Source: Carboxylicivirga litoralis
Lineage (GTDB): Bacteria > Bacteroidota > Bacteroidia > Bacteroidales > Marinilabiliaceae
Assembly: GCF_025499605.1 (NCBI RefSeq)
Contig: NZ_JAFMVC010000002.1
Coordinates: 310,001-374,000 of the forward strand
Reading direction: 5' to 3'
Length of the DNA stretch: 64,000 bases
Under the pieces are notes generated by a model. That model worked only from the letters and a program-made list of their open reading frames with translations. It did no database searches and was not told where the DNA came from. Both the position numbers and the translations under genes were made by a program. This document shows, piece after piece, positions 41,813-53,500 of the stretch. Position 1 is the first letter of the stretch, and every line of letters starts with the position of its first letter.

Positions 41813-44800
41813 ATGAAACAAAAACTACTATTAAAACTCCATTTAGCCGTAATACTATTGGTTATGGCAGCTACTGCTGGGCATGCTCAACAGTTTATAG
41901 ATGGGAAGTTAAAGGGGAAAGTGAGGGTGAAGCTGGAAGCATCGAGTCTTAAGTCATTCTCTAAGTTAAAATCAACTAAAGAAGGCATCGAAACGGGCAT
42001 TGTGGCTTTTGATGCTGTTTCAGATCGCGTGGCCGCTAAAGGCATGAAACGGGTTATTCCTTATGCTGCTAAGTTTGAAGCGAAATATAGCCGTTATGGT
42101 TTGAATCAATGGTACGAAATTGAGTACGATACCGATTTTGACCCGCAGGAAGTGGCCAATGAGTATGCCAAGCTGGGGGAAGTGAAACATGCCGAAGTGA
42201 TTCGTCAGGTATCTGTTGGCGATGTTCGTCCTGCCAGTGTATTTAGCTCATCACAGCTTAGTGAGATGCCTTTTGACGATCCGCGTTTGAAAGACCAATG
42301 GCATTACAAAAATGATGGAACCGTTTTGGATGGAGCTGTGGCCGGTGCCGATATTAACTTGTTTGAAGCCTGGCAACAACAAACCGGTTCACCCGACGTG
42401 GTGGTGGCCATTATCGATGGCGGAATTGATGTGCTTCATGAGGATTTAAAAGACGCCCTTTGGGTTAACGAAGCGGAGTTAAACGGTGAGAACGGCGTTG
42501 ATGATGATGGTAATGGCTATATCGATGATATTTATGGCTATAACTTTGCTAAGGAACGAGCTGAAATTGAAGCCCATTTACACGGTACACACGTAGCAGG
42601 AACCGTTGGTGCCATTAACGGTAATGGCAAAGGCGTGAGCGGAGTGGCCGGAGGTGATGGCATTAATCCGGGTGTGAGGTTGATGTCCTGCCAGATTTTG
42701 GTTGAGGATGGAAATGCAGGAGGTATGGCAGAAGCACTTATTTATGCCGCTAATAATGGCGCCGTTATCTCCCAGAATTCGTGGGGATATGAAGATCCAG
42801 ATGTATATGATCAGTTGACATTAGAGGCCATTGACTATTTTATTGCAGAGGCAGGGGCTTATCAGGATTCGCCAATGAAAGGCGGGGTAGCCATATTTGC
42901 AGCTGGTAATGAAGAGACCGAAGGTAAATTTTACCCGGGAGCTTATGAACCCACTGTAGCAGTTGCTGCCATAGACTATACCAACGAGCTGACTTATTAC
43001 TCCAACTATGGCGAGTGGGTAGATGTATCGGCACCCGGTGGTGATTCTGGTTTAGGTGAAGCCGGCGCCATATTAAGTACACTTCCTAATAACTCCTACG
43101 GCTACTTGCAAGGTACCTCCATGGCTTGTCCACATGTTTCGGGTATTGCCGCCCTGGTAGTGTCTGAGTATGGTGGTTCCGATTTTACAGCCGATCGATT
43201 GAAGCGTCACCTGATTACTTCGGTTAATGATCTATCTCCTTATCTAACACCTAATCAGGTGGGCAAGGTAGGAAGTGGGTTTATTGATGCGGCAAAGGCT
43301 CTAAAGTCAGGCTCAGCCAGCAACCCACCGGCTCAGGTAAGCGATTTATTGGTGCGTACATCGCAGGATGAAGCACAGGTAGAATGGAGCATTGTGGCCG
43401 ATGCGGATGATGAAATTGGTAGCTCGTATACCTTATATTGGAGCAAAAATGCTTTTGACGCCAGTTCACTGGCATCAGCCGCTTCTACCATAATAACGCG
43501 TTATTTTGCTCAGGTGGGCGATCGTGTTGAATATACGCTTGAAGATTTAGCGCCCAAAACCGATTACTATTTCGCGGTTAAAGCTTTTGACCGTTGGGGT
43601 AACGAGTCTGCCTTATCAGAAGTACAGGTGGTGGCTACCAATAATGGTCCATCCATGGAGGTGGTTGTGAATGAACCGGCTTTAAACATTGATGTCACGA
43701 GCAACTCTATTTCTAAGTCATCCATTCAGCTGAATAACAATGATGACGGTCTGTTAAAGTGGAGTTCATACATTGGTTTAGCAGCCACCGAGTTGGATGC
43801 GTATAACCTGGGAATCTATCAGCCGGTGAATGCGGCAAGAACCTTTGCGACCAATATTCAGGCCAGTTCTGTTGAAAGTTATGAAGTAGCAGAGGCGCCC
43901 GTAGCGATGGATATTGATGATCGTCTATCGCTTAAAAATTCAGGTTCTTATGTGTATATTGGAGAAGAAGATCTCAGCCTGACCAACTCGGCGGCAACTC
44001 GTTTCTATGTGGAAGAAGCGTTTAATGTGACCAACTTCTGGGTGGATCTGGATCTTGATCCGGAATACGGGCCGGCTACTGTTGAGTTTTACAAGGGACC
44101 ACAAATACAGGATGCCCAGTTGATGACCTCGCAAACTTTTGAGTCGGTGGGATCTTATGCGATTGGCTATTATATTGAGATGGAAGAGCAGATTTACCTG
44201 GAACCCGACACCTATTACTGGGTGGTGGTGCATGCGCCTGCAGGTAACGATTACCCACTGGGTTTAACAAAAGAATCAGAGGAGCATTACTCAGAGGAGT
44301 GTTTATATAGTTCCAATGGAGGACAAACCTGGGAGTTTGTAAACGATGTTTATGGCGATACCGATGACTGGGTGTGGAGTTTAACCTTACGCAGCCTGTC
44401 GGCTCATCTGGGTGATTACATTACTTTAAGTCCTGCTGAAGGTGAAGTATCGGGTAATAGTAGTGAGACCCTGGAGCTAACAGTTGATGGAACTGCGCTT
44501 GTTGACGGAACATATACCGAGCATGTGATCTTTTCATCGAATGATACTCAAAATAAGCTGGTTAAGAAAACAATTACGATTGATGTCGATGGTCATGATC
44601 CAATACTTAAATCGCAGTCAATCATTGATTACGGTAATGTGTTTGTTGGCAAGAGTAAAACGTTGGATATCCAGGTTGTTAACGAAGGCTACGCCGGTTA
44701 TTTATTAAGTAAATGGGATATCAAATCAGATAATGCTGATTTCGTTGTTAATAGCGTCAGCTCTGAATATGTGCCTGCACGCGGTGAAGCAACTGTTCGC

Positions 44801-47800
44801 ATTTCGTTTACACCATCGGCAGCAGGGGCTCAGTATGCCAATATTGAGATGAATAATGGTGTTTATTCACATTCATTTAAACTGGCGGCTACAGCTGTTG
44901 ATCCGGCGGAAGTCACCTTAACACCAGCTACGGCATCTATTGGAACCGGTTTAGCAGTTGGTGATGCAGTGGCACCTGTGTCATTTGATATAACAAACAC
45001 CGGTAATTATCCGCTTAACTACATGATTCCGGCCTTTGCCGACGGTAACACGATTGAAGGACTGGAGCGTCCAGTCAACGAGTTTGGTTATTCGTACTCT
45101 TACGTTCTGGATCAGGGGCCTAGCTATCAGAATGTCATCGCCATAGAAAATGGCTGGAAAGACATTAGTGGGGCAAGCAATATTGTTGAGCAGTTGAAAG
45201 GGCCAAGCTTTGCTGTTGAAGTGGACTTAGGCTTTTCATTCCCTTTCTACGATCGTTTCTACGACAAGGTATGGATCAATGAACAAGGCGTACTAGTATT
45301 TGGCGACGATGGTGATGTTCGACTTAATAACTCTTATTATACTAACTTAAGTCGCTTAAGGGATATGGATATGATCTCAGCAGCTATGTTGGGAGCACAA
45401 TTTGAGAGTCAGAATGCAGCAGTTTATTACGATCGCGCTGATGGAGAGTTCAGAGTTCATTATGAGTCTGTTCACCTTGACGGGCGTTTTGTGAATTTAC
45501 AAATTGTACTGCATGCCGATGGTGACTTTGATATTCTGTTTCAACAGGTGGCAAGAGATAACGGCGAAAAACCAAACTACTTCGTTGGTATCACCGATAA
45601 GGTAAATGGGCAGCATGCTTATGCATCAAATAGTGAATATCCACTTTCGTTTGGTGTAAGTACCGACTATAATTCACATTTCCACTTCAAGCATCCTGGC
45701 GAAAACATGGTGGTTGCGGCAAGCAATGCCTATGGTACTTTGTTGCCCAATGAATCAGCAACCATTACTCTGGAGTTTGATACACAAAATGCCCTTCAGG
45801 GCGATGTATTCCAGCGTGTGCCTATTGTGAGCAATGATGTGAACACGCCAATGGCCATTTTTGAAGTGACCGCTAACTTTATTTCTGGAGGAAGTGCTGA
45901 TTTGCAATTGCCAAAAGATACTGTTGATTTTGGCGAAGTATTAAAAACATCAGTAGTAGAGTTGCCTCTGCAAATTGTTAATAAAGGAACGGCGAGCGAA
46001 GATATTGTTAGCATTGAGTTCTCATCCACTGATTTTAGTACTACCAGTGTGACACCGTATGCAGTGGCTCCACGTCAATCAGTTTATTTGCCAATAGCTG
46101 TTAATACCACAACGGCTAAAGAGGCAACAGGGATTGCCACTATTACGTTTGAAGGAGGAACTGTTTTTGAAGTGGACCTGTTGGCAACCATTAATGAAAA
46201 TCCAATCATTAGCGTGACACCAGCCGAGGGCTTTACAGAAACAGTGAATGCCCGTTCGACCAAGGACATTGATGTAACAATAGCTAATACGGGACTGGGA
46301 CAATTGGAACTATCGGTATTACCAAACGACTGGTGTTATCCGGTGAGTGAAGGTTCGCAAGTAGGTGAAATAGATGATTACGACTATGTCTATTCAAAAG
46401 GCGGAGGTGCCGGCTGGGTTGATATTTTGGAAATTGCCAAAGAAACGAATCTGCTGGAGGAGTTCTGGTATGATGGCACGTTAACACCATATATTGCTGT
46501 TCCTTTAGGACATCCGTTCTATTATTATGGACAGGAATATAATACCATCTATATTAGTGCTATGGGCTGGGTCACATTCATTGAACCAGTTGATGTAACC
46601 AGTATATTTGATGCACCATTTGAGTTTCCGGCCGAAGATAAGTTTGCGGGAGCGTTAGCGCCACTGGTTGGACCACATAACAATGCGTCCCGCACCATAC
46701 ATGAAAACACAGGTATTTATTACCATCGTTTTGATGATATGTTTGTTGTTACCTTCCATCAGTTTGTTGATTTAACAGGGTCTATGAGTCAACCTTATAG
46801 TTTCCAGTTGGTGTTGCACGATAATGGACGTATCGATTTCAATTACAATCATCTTGATTTTATTCGGGTGTTTGGTGTTATTGGTTTCGAAAGCCCGGAT
46901 CAGAAAGAAGGCCTGATCATGCATAACGACCTGTTTAGTGGAACATATGATCCGTTCTCCTATTCTATATTCCCGGTTAAGACAGAGGTTGTTGAGCCAC
47001 AAAGTGAGACAGTGGTTAAGATGCGCATTGATACCAAAAACTTGTACGATGGCACTTATTCTTACGATTTACCTGTTATTAACAATTCGGTTGAATCACC
47101 TGAAGTGTACGTTCCTGTTGACCTGACTGTTGTTGGACAACCCGATATAACCGTTGAAAACATCGACTCAGAAGTGTGGTATGTTCAGGATTCGGTATAT
47201 GTACAAGGGTTTAAGATTAAGAACGCAGGGACTAAAGCCATTCAATTGTCTTCATCGTCTACTATTGCGGATAGTGACCTGAAAGTGGAATTTTATTATC
47301 CGGCCGCGGGTAACGCAATGAATGGATATGCGGAGGGCTATGTGGCCTTGGACGATTTCATAGGGAATCAGCTATATGCGAAGTTGTTTTTTGGACAAAC
47401 CCTCATCGAAGACGGTTCAGTGATGGAGCCGGGCGAAGTTTGGCAGTGCTATGTTACCTACTCACCAACCCAGGTTGGGTCGTCTGCAGCTTCGTCAACC
47501 ATTTACGATGCTGATGGCAATGCCGCTGTGACCTGGACTGCTAATATTACAAGTTTGTTGCCACCGGCAGCCACTTTGGGTGACGATATCTATGTGATGG
47601 CGGATAATGAAAGCCATCAGGAAGTGCGCCAATTGGCAATTGGTAACGTGGAAGGCAACAGTACCTTGGAATGGAATGCTACTTTACGATTCAGTAGAGG
47701 CGAAGAAGCACCTGATGCGGCTTATGTAGCACCAATGGCCAACGTATCTGCCGATGTTTTAAAAGCAGCTTCTGCTCAGGATATGGCAGTGGGCGCATCA

Positions 47801-49339
47801 GCACAGTTAAAAGCAACAGCGGCATACAACAGAACATTGAAGCACACCGATGAGGAAGAAGTAGAGAATTGGCTGGGCTTTGGTTTTGCCAATGCCTTTA
47901 CCTCTGGTACTAAATTTACGGTGCCCGATGATGGTTTCCTATTGTCACATGTGGAGACCTGGTATCGTCACGAAAGCCTGGCATCAGGTACTTTATACGT
48001 TGAGATTTTAGCCGGAGGCTCTTCTATTGAGCATGCCAGTGTGGTGGCAGAAGGTTCTTTGCAATATGAAGAGGAAGGCTACGGTGATGTAGGTAAGTTC
48101 TATACCATTGAATTAGATGAGCCTGTTTTCTTGTATCCTGGCGAAGATTTCTACGTGGTGATAAAATACCCATTGGGTGTTGGTAATCCACAAGGGAAAA
48201 TTAACGATTATGCCAATGCGACAGAAGGACGTTACTTCTTCCAGTACGAAGGTGAATGGACTGATATTTATACCAGCCAGTTTTATGATAATGCTTACCT
48301 GGTGAGGGTGCATGAGTTAGAATTCAAGGAAATGACTTGGGTGAAGCTGGGCCAAAAACAAGGAACTGTTGAAGCTGGCCAAAGCTTTGATTTGGATATC
48401 ACGTTCGATGCGTTATATGCACAGGAGTATGTTAATAATGCTGAGATTGTGATCACCACTAATGATCCAATCAACAAAGAGTTATCGGCAGAGCTTTATC
48501 TGTTGATGAATCAGGGACCTCGTATTAAGTATGTTGAAGGCAATGCCATGATCGAAGAGAATACGACTTCATTGATAAAGTTCTCGGTTAAAGACATGGA
48601 GCAAGATGATTATACAGTAAGTCTTGAATCCGCCGAAGAATGGATGGAAATGACCACCAACGCAGGAGGAGTGGTGGAAATAACCCTGACACCGGATTAT
48701 TTTGCCCAGGGACTGCATGAAGTACAATTGTTAGGAACTGATGAGCATGGAGAAGCAACCAGCTTCATCTATCCATTAGAGGTTATTAATATTAATCGCG
48801 ATCCTTATTTTACGCAGGGTGAGCTGAAAGATACCGTAATGGTGCTAGAGCACGGTGCGCATGAAATACCATTTGAGGAGTTGATTGCCGATTATGATAT
48901 GGATGAAATGAGTTTCATTGTTAATCTAAGTAATGAGGAGGTGATTGACCTGTATGTAGGAGAGTCGGGTATTGTTTTAACGCCAACATCCATTGGAAAT
49001 GTTGATTTAACGATTTCAGGTACCGATGAACATGGAGCTAAGTTAAATGGTACATATACTATTACAGTAGTCAACCGTACCGGATTTGATAGTGTTGAAG
49101 AAGGTGGTGTTGAAATATATCCGAACCCGGCTAATGATGTGATTAATCTGCGTTGGATGAACCAGAATGATGGAGATGTGAAAGTGCGTTTGATCAATGC
49201 AGCAGGCGCGGTTGTTGATGAAGCAGTTGTGATGGGTTCCCAGTATACATTTAATGTTGGTCATTTAACCAGCGGAGTGTACATGGTTGAAGTCGTTTCG
49301 GGCCATCAGTCTGTTGTAACCAAAGTAGTAAAACAATAA
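41813..49339 (+). CDS. Giant T9SS-secreted subtilase (S8 peptidase), copy 1
   Basis: 2508 residues with a signal peptide (about 1-25, ending AGHAQ). A propeptide-like region leads to the S8 catalytic domain at about 190-500, with the triad Asp202 (AIIDGGID), His257 (HGTHVAGTVGA) and Ser436 (GTSMACPHVSG) and the oxyanion Asn in VISQNSWG, so it should be an active serine protease. A fibronectin III domain follows (about 500-600), then many repeated beta domains including Hydin-like segments (FGNVFVGKSKTLDIQV) and two copies of a module with GWxDI and (V/L)FG strands (about 1090 and 1520). Near the end comes a cadherin-like part, then the T9SS sorting domain VEIYPNPANDVINLRW. Paralogue of the gene at 50531. 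Confidence 0.95.
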   Translation: MKQKLLLKLHLAVILLVMAATAGHAQQFIDGKLKGKVRVKLEASSLKSFSKLKSTKEGIETGIVAFDAVSDRVAAKGMKRVIPYAAKFEAKYSRYGLNQWYEIEYDTDFDPQEVANEYAKLGEVKHAEVIRQVSVGDVRPASVFSSSQLSEMPFDDPRLKDQWHYKNDGTVLDGAVAGADINLFEAWQQQTGSPDVVVAIIDGGIDVLHEDLKDALWVNEAELNGENGVDDDGNGYIDDIYGYNFAKERAEIEAHLHGTHVAGTVGAINGNGKGVSGVAGGDGINPGVRLMSCQILVEDGNAGGMAEALIYAANNGAVISQNSWGYEDPDVYDQLTLEAIDYFIAEAGAYQDSPMKGGVAIFAAGNEETEGKFYPGAYEPTVAVAAIDYTNELTYYSNYGEWVDVSAPGGDSGLGEAGAILSTLPNNSYGYLQGTSMACPHVSGIAALVVSEYGGSDFTADRLKRHLITSVNDLSPYLTPNQVGKVGSGFIDAAKALKSGSASNPPAQVSDLLVRTSQDEAQVEWSIVADADDEIGSSYTLYWSKNAFDASSLASAASTIITRYFAQVGDRVEYTLEDLAPKTDYYFAVKAFDRWGNESALSEVQVVATNNGPSMEVVVNEPALNIDVTSNSISKSSIQLNNNDDGLLKWSSYIGLAATELDAYNLGIYQPVNAARTFATNIQASSVESYEVAEAPVAMDIDDRLSLKNSGSYVYIGEEDLSLTNSAATRFYVEEAFNVTNFWVDLDLDPEYGPATVEFYKGPQIQDAQLMTSQTFESVGSYAIGYYIEMEEQIYLEPDTYYWVVVHAPAGNDYPLGLTKESEEHYSEECLYSSNGGQTWEFVNDVYGDTDDWVWSLTLRSLSAHLGDYITLSPAEGEVSGNSSETLELTVDGTALVDGTYTEHVIFSSNDTQNKLVKKTITIDVDGHDPILKSQSIIDYGNVFVGKSKTLDIQVVNEGYAGYLLSKWDIKSDNADFVVNSVSSEYVPARGEATVRISFTPSAAGAQYANIEMNNGVYSHSFKLAATAVDPAEVTLTPATASIGTGLAVGDAVAPVSFDITNTGNYPLNYMIPAFADGNTIEGLERPVNEFGYSYSYVLDQGPSYQNVIAIENGWKDISGASNIVEQLKGPSFAVEVDLGFSFPFYDRFYDKVWINEQGVLVFGDDGDVRLNNSYYTNLSRLRDMDMISAAMLGAQFESQNAAVYYDRADGEFRVHYESVHLDGRFVNLQIVLHADGDFDILFQQVARDNGEKPNYFVGITDKVNGQHAYASNSEYPLSFGVSTDYNSHFHFKHPGENMVVAASNAYGTLLPNESATITLEFDTQNALQGDVFQRVPIVSNDVNTPMAIFEVTANFISGGSADLQLPKDTVDFGEVLKTSVVELPLQIVNKGTASEDIVSIEFSSTDFSTTSVTPYAVAPRQSVYLPIAVNTTTAKEATGIATITFEGGTVFEVDLLATINENPIISVTPAEGFTETVNARSTKDIDVTIANTGLGQLELSVLPNDWCYPVSEGSQVGEIDDYDYVYSKGGGAGWVDILEIAKETNLLEEFWYDGTLTPYIAVPLGHPFYYYGQEYNTIYISAMGWVTFIEPVDVTSIFDAPFEFPAEDKFAGALAPLVGPHNNASRTIHENTGIYYHRFDDMFVVTFHQFVDLTGSMSQPYSFQLVLHDNGRIDFNYNHLDFIRVFGVIGFESPDQKEGLIMHNDLFSGTYDPFSYSIFPVKTEVVEPQSETVVKMRIDTKNLYDGTYSYDLPVINNSVESPEVYVPVDLTVVGQPDITVENIDSEVWYVQDSVYVQGFKIKNAGTKAIQLSSSSTIADSDLKVEFYYPAAGNAMNGYAEGYVALDDFIGNQLYAKLFFGQTLIEDGSVMEPGEVWQCYVTYSPTQVGSSAASSTIYDADGNAAVTWTANITSLLPPAATLGDDIYVMADNESHQEVRQLAIGNVEGNSTLEWNATLRFSRGEEAPDAAYVAPMANVSADVLKAASAQDMAVGASAQLKATAAYNRTLKHTDEEEVENWLGFGFANAFTSGTKFTVPDDGFLLSHVETWYRHESLASGTLYVEILAGGSSIEHASVVAEGSLQYEEEGYGDVGKFYTIELDEPVFLYPGEDFYVVIKYPLGVGNPQGKINDYANATEGRYFFQYEGEWTDIYTSQFYDNAYLVRVHELEFKEMTWVKLGQKQGTVEAGQSFDLDITFDALYAQEYVNNAEIVITTNDPINKELSAELYLLMNQGPRIKYVEGNAMIEENTTSLIKFSVKDMEQDDYTVSLESAEEWMEMTTNAGGVVEITLTPDYFAQGLHEVQLLGTDEHGEATSFIYPLEVININRDPYFTQGELKDTVMVLEHGAHEIPFEELIADYDMDEMSFIVNLSNEEVIDLYVGESGIVLTPTSIGNVDLTISGTDEHGAKLNGTYTITVVNRTGFDSVEEGGVEIYPNPANDVINLRWMNQNDGDVKVRLINAAGAVVDEAVVMGSQYTFNVGHLTSGVYMVEVVSGHQSVVTKVVKQ

Positions 49340-49454
49340 AGTAATAAGGGGATAAGTATTCATTATAACGGTAAGCGGACAGAGTCGCATAATTGATTCG
49401 ACTCTGATTCGCCAACCGATAGTCAAGGATGAATATCTCAATAAAAAAGACAAT

Positions 49455-49877
49455 ATGAAACACTTAACGCGTATTTTATACATTTTGATGGCAGTCGTAT
49501 TATTGGCATCTTGTGGTAGCGACGATGAGGGAGTTGACCTGACAAAGCCAACGGCCGATATTCGATTAACACGCGAAAGCGGCGTCTATAGCCCTGGTTC
49601 ATCTATTCTGATTGATGCAGATTTTATGGATGATATAGCACTTAAAGAGTGCCAGGTGACCATTGCCAGCGCTCGTTCACTCAAAGGATGGGATACCGAC
49701 TGGGATGTGGAAGCTGATAAGCTTAAGCTGTCAGGTACTGAATATTCACTCAGTGGCACACGTGTACTGGAAGATATACCTGTTGATATTTATTATGGCG
49801 ATTACCAGTTATCATTTAAAGTACTGGACGAAGCCAATAACTATAGTATCTATACCATCGATATTGTTATTGAGTAA
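49455..49877 (+). CDS. Lipoprotein, DUF4625-like, copy 1
   Basis: 140 residues with a lipobox (LLASCGSDDE, Cys at about 20) and an acidic spacer. The single beta-sandwich-like domain begins KPTADIRLTRESGVYSPGSS and continues LKECQVTIASARSLKGWDTDWDVE, with IPVDIYYGDYQLSFKVLDEANNYSIYTIDIVIE at the end; I associate this with DUF4625. It follows the first giant subtilase after 115 bases, and a terminator comes after. The copy after the second subtilase differs in only 13 of the last 78 residues, so it is far more conserved than the proteases themselves, suggesting a shared partner or recent conversion. Confidence 0.85.
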   Translation: MKHLTRILYILMAVVLLASCGSDDEGVDLTKPTADIRLTRESGVYSPGSSILIDADFMDDIALKECQVTIASARSLKGWDTDWDVEADKLKLSGTEYSLSGTRVLEDIPVDIYYGDYQLSFKVLDEANNYSIYTIDIVIE

Positions 49878-49935
49878 GCCTGATTATCAATCAAAGCTGT
49901 TTACTGATGAATTGATTGATTATTAATAATAGAGT

Positions 49936-49969
49936 AAGCCTGCAAGCGTTTTGTTTGCAGGCTTTTTTA
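49936..49969 (+). terminator. Intrinsic terminator after lipoprotein copy 1
   Basis: Stem AAGCCTGCAA (49936-49945) with TTGCAGGCTT (49955-49964), followed by a T-run. It splits the two protease units. Confidence 0.9.
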
Positions 49970-50361
49970 TTCGTTTCATCTGCCTTCAATAGCTTCAAAA
50001 CGCTATTACATGAACGAATTTCATTTTTGGAGACCTTCATTAGTGTATGCCGGTGTTTTTGATTTGAAAAAAACAGGTCGAAAACGTTAAAAATATTGAA
50101 TATAACCACTTCTTTTTTGTCAAAATACCAAAAGTAGAGAGGGTGTATTAAAATTCAGTATATCAGTCTTGTAGGTGTGAGGTGTAGTGCTGTTATTAAG
50201 TAGTTTACATGTGTATGAGCAGTAATTCTAAGGCTTAATTTCTTTGAGCAGTAGTATCACAGTGTTAAGAAATTTTAATGCCTGTTAACAAGCATCTATT
50301 TTGGCCGATAGAAATTAAACCGCCCAAATAAAAGACAGTTTTCAGAATTAAAATCCGTTCG
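49970..50361. other. Gene-free stretch between the two protease units
   Basis: About 390 bases between the terminator and the small coiled-coil gene. It is AT-rich, and I see no conserved promoter, repeat or RNA structure that I can support. It presumably contains the promoter of the second unit. Confidence 0.5.
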
Positions 50362-50493
50362 ATGGCTAAGAAGATAAAAGAAGAAGTCTCTGATAAGGAG
50401 TTGAAACAACTCATCGATCAGAATGAAACTCAAAAAGAAGCGCTGAAAAAAATATTGCAGGGCATGTCTAAAGAGGAGAAGAGTAAAAGATAA
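50362..50493 (+). CDS. Very small charged coiled-coil protein
   Basis: A 43-residue frame, MAKKIKEEVSDKELKQLID and then a helix with QNETQKEALKKILQGMSKEE and a basic end. It starts 37 bases before the second subtilase begins. Composition (Lys/Glu rich, no aromatic) fits a single amphipathic helix, and similar short proteins occur in this phylum. There is no counterpart before the first subtilase. Coding potential is plausible, but not proven; it could also be a leader ORF that controls translation of the protease. Confidence 0.5.
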   Translation: MAKKIKEEVSDKELKQLIDQNETQKEALKKILQGMSKEEKSKR

Positions 50494-50530
50494 GAACATT
50501 TCAGTTCAATATAGATATCAATATTTTATT

Positions 50531-53500
50531 ATGAAAAGAACATTACTAAACCATTTTCTGTTGTTGGTGATAAGCCTGTTTGCTTTTACAGGTGGAGTCA
50601 CGGCACAAGAATTTGTAGATGGGAAGCAGCGCGGAGTAATTCGTGTGAAGATGAGTCCTGTCATACAGTCGAGTTTAAAAAGTATTAAATCAACACGCAG
50701 CGGAGGTGTTGAAACTGGCATTGTGGCTTTTGATGCCGTATCGAGCCAGGTAGCTGCCAATAATATGCAGCGCGTATTTCGTTACTCACCACGATTTGAG
50801 GAACGACACCAGGCAGCTGGTCTGCACCTTTGGTACGAGATCCAATTCGATAAAAATTTGGATCCCGCTGAAGTGGCGAATCAATACCGTCAGTTGCCTG
50901 AAGTGCAAAAAGCAACCATTATTCCGGAGGTCAACCTGATTGGTGCAGAGGGCACTACTGCCCCGGCAGTTTCGTCAGTTAGCAGTAGCTTTAATGACCC
51001 TCATCTTGGTAAACAATGGCATTATAATAATGATGGTTCGCAAAGCTGGGCTGAAGCCGGAGCTGATATTAACCTGGCCAAAGCCTGGGAAATTGAAACC
51101 GGTTCGTCTGATGTTATTGTGGCCATTATTGATGGTGGTGTGCAGGCTGACCATCCCGACTTGGAGGAGGCCATGTGGACAAATGATGCTGAGTTAAACG
51201 GTCTTGAGGGGATTGATGACGATGGTAATGGTTTTGTGGATGATATTTATGGTTACAATTTTTGCCTGGGGCAAGGAGAGTTGGTAACCCACTATCATGG
51301 GACTCACGTGGCAGGTACTGTGGGTGCTGTTAATAATAATAATACAGGAGTAGCTGGTATTGCCGGTGGTGATGGTAATAATCCAGGTGTTCGATTGATG
51401 AGCTGTCAGATCTTTACTGAAGACGGTGCAGCAGGAGGTTATGCCGAAGCCATTGTGTATGCGGCAGACATGGGTGCTGTGATTAGCCAAAACTCATGGG
51501 GATGGAGCTCGGATGGCTATTATGAAGAGTCTGTTTTAGAGGCCATCGATTACTTTAATGAGCAGGCGGGTTCCTATTCGGGCAGTCCAATGAAAGGTGG
51601 AGTATCCATTTTTGCAGCGGGTAACCTGGGCTATGAAATAGATATCTATCCGGCCGCCTACGAACCTTGTATTGCTGTGGCGTCTATGGGACCTGATTTT
51701 AAGCGGGCATCATATTCGGTTTATGCCGATTGGGTTGACATTACGGCGCCTGGGGGTAATACCAACTTAGCTCCGGAAGCAGGGGTATACAGTACTTATC
51801 GCGATGGAGCTTATAGCTATTTGCAGGGGACCTCAATGGCTTGTCCGCACGTGTCCGGTATTGCGGCGTTGGTAGTGTCTAAATATAGAGCGACCGATTT
51901 CACAGCTGACCAATTGAAACAACATTTGTTGACTTCTGTCCATGATATAGAACCTTACCTGACAGAAAAGACAGCCGGTAAAATGGGGAATGGCTACATA
52001 GATGCCTACATGGCATTGCAGTCAGGTGATGCCTCTGTAGTGCCTAATCGCATCAGTAGTTTTAGCATAGAAACGTCCCAGGATTTTGCGACATATACCT
52101 GGAATGTGCCAGCTGATGCTGATGATGAAAAGGCCGTTAGCTATAACCTCTATTGGAGCAAAGAACCATTTACAGAAGCCAACTTGCAATCGGCCGGTTC
52201 TAAGGTCGTGAATGCTTTCTTTGTTAATGTTGGCGATGAACTGATTAATACTGTGCAAAATCTTGATGCACAAACCGAATATTACTTTGCCATTAAGGCC
52301 TTCGACCGTTGGGGCAACGGTTCTGAACTATCGGATGTCATTATGGTGATGACCAATAGTGGACCGGAGATTGTGATGGGAGAAGAACTTAATGTAGACA
52401 TTGATGTTCGTACACAGGCTACAAGCACTCAAACTTATTCTTTCGAGAATATAGGAGAAGGGGTGATGGATTGGCGTGCTCATATTGGTCTGGACAGTTT
52501 GTCACTGACTCCTTTTGCCAGTTCGTCAGTGGTGTATCCTAATTTTAACACCACACCTGTATTAACAGGTATTGGTTCTGAAGACCTGGTTGTAGACGGT
52601 AAAGTGGCGGCTCCATTCTATGAAGTTATCGACGAACGACTGAAATATGTGGAGTATTCAACGAATGCAACCAAGATTATTGGTGAAAACGATACAACCA
52701 TCACTAACTCCGCTGCTACCTGGTATAAGGTAGAGGAGACAGAAGGTTATAACCTGACGCATATGTGGTTGAACCTGAAGGTTAATCCGGAAACAGGCCC
52801 TATTGTGGTGGAAGTTTGGAAAGGAACGGTATTGCGTGAAGCTGAATTGATCTCTTCACAAAATTATACAACAGAGACCGCCTACTGGACCTCTCACTAT
52901 GTTGAACTAGAAGAGCAGATTCATTTTAACCAGGGTGATATCTTCTGGACCGTTGTGCATGTGCCATCGGGAAACCTATATCCATTAGGTATAGCTGAAG
53001 AACTCGAAGAAGAACAATCTGATCGTTGTTTTATGAGCTTCAATGGAGGTGCATCCTGGTCAACCTTAGCATCCGTAATTAATAAAGATAACTACGTGTG
53101 GTCATGGGTGATGCGAAGTACATTGGATGATATTGGTGATTATATTTCGATTGCACCAACTGAAGGTATTCTGGCCAGCAATGAGTCACAAGATATAACG
53201 GTTGATATTGATGCTAGCAATCTGATTGACGGCTATTATGAAGAAAACATAGTGGTGATATCCAATGACCCTAAAAACAAAGTTGCCAGGGGTAAAGTGA
53301 AGTTTACTGTTGATGGTCATGCTCCAGAACTTAATTCTGTAAAAACGGTTGATTTCGGAAATGTATTTGTCGATCAGCAAAAAACCTTTGATATTCAGGT
53401 TGTCAACAATGGTCTGAGAGGTTATCAGTTGTTAGAAAATGGATACACATCAAGCAATCCGGATATTTTTATTGCTGAAGGCGTTGTGAGTGGTGAAACC

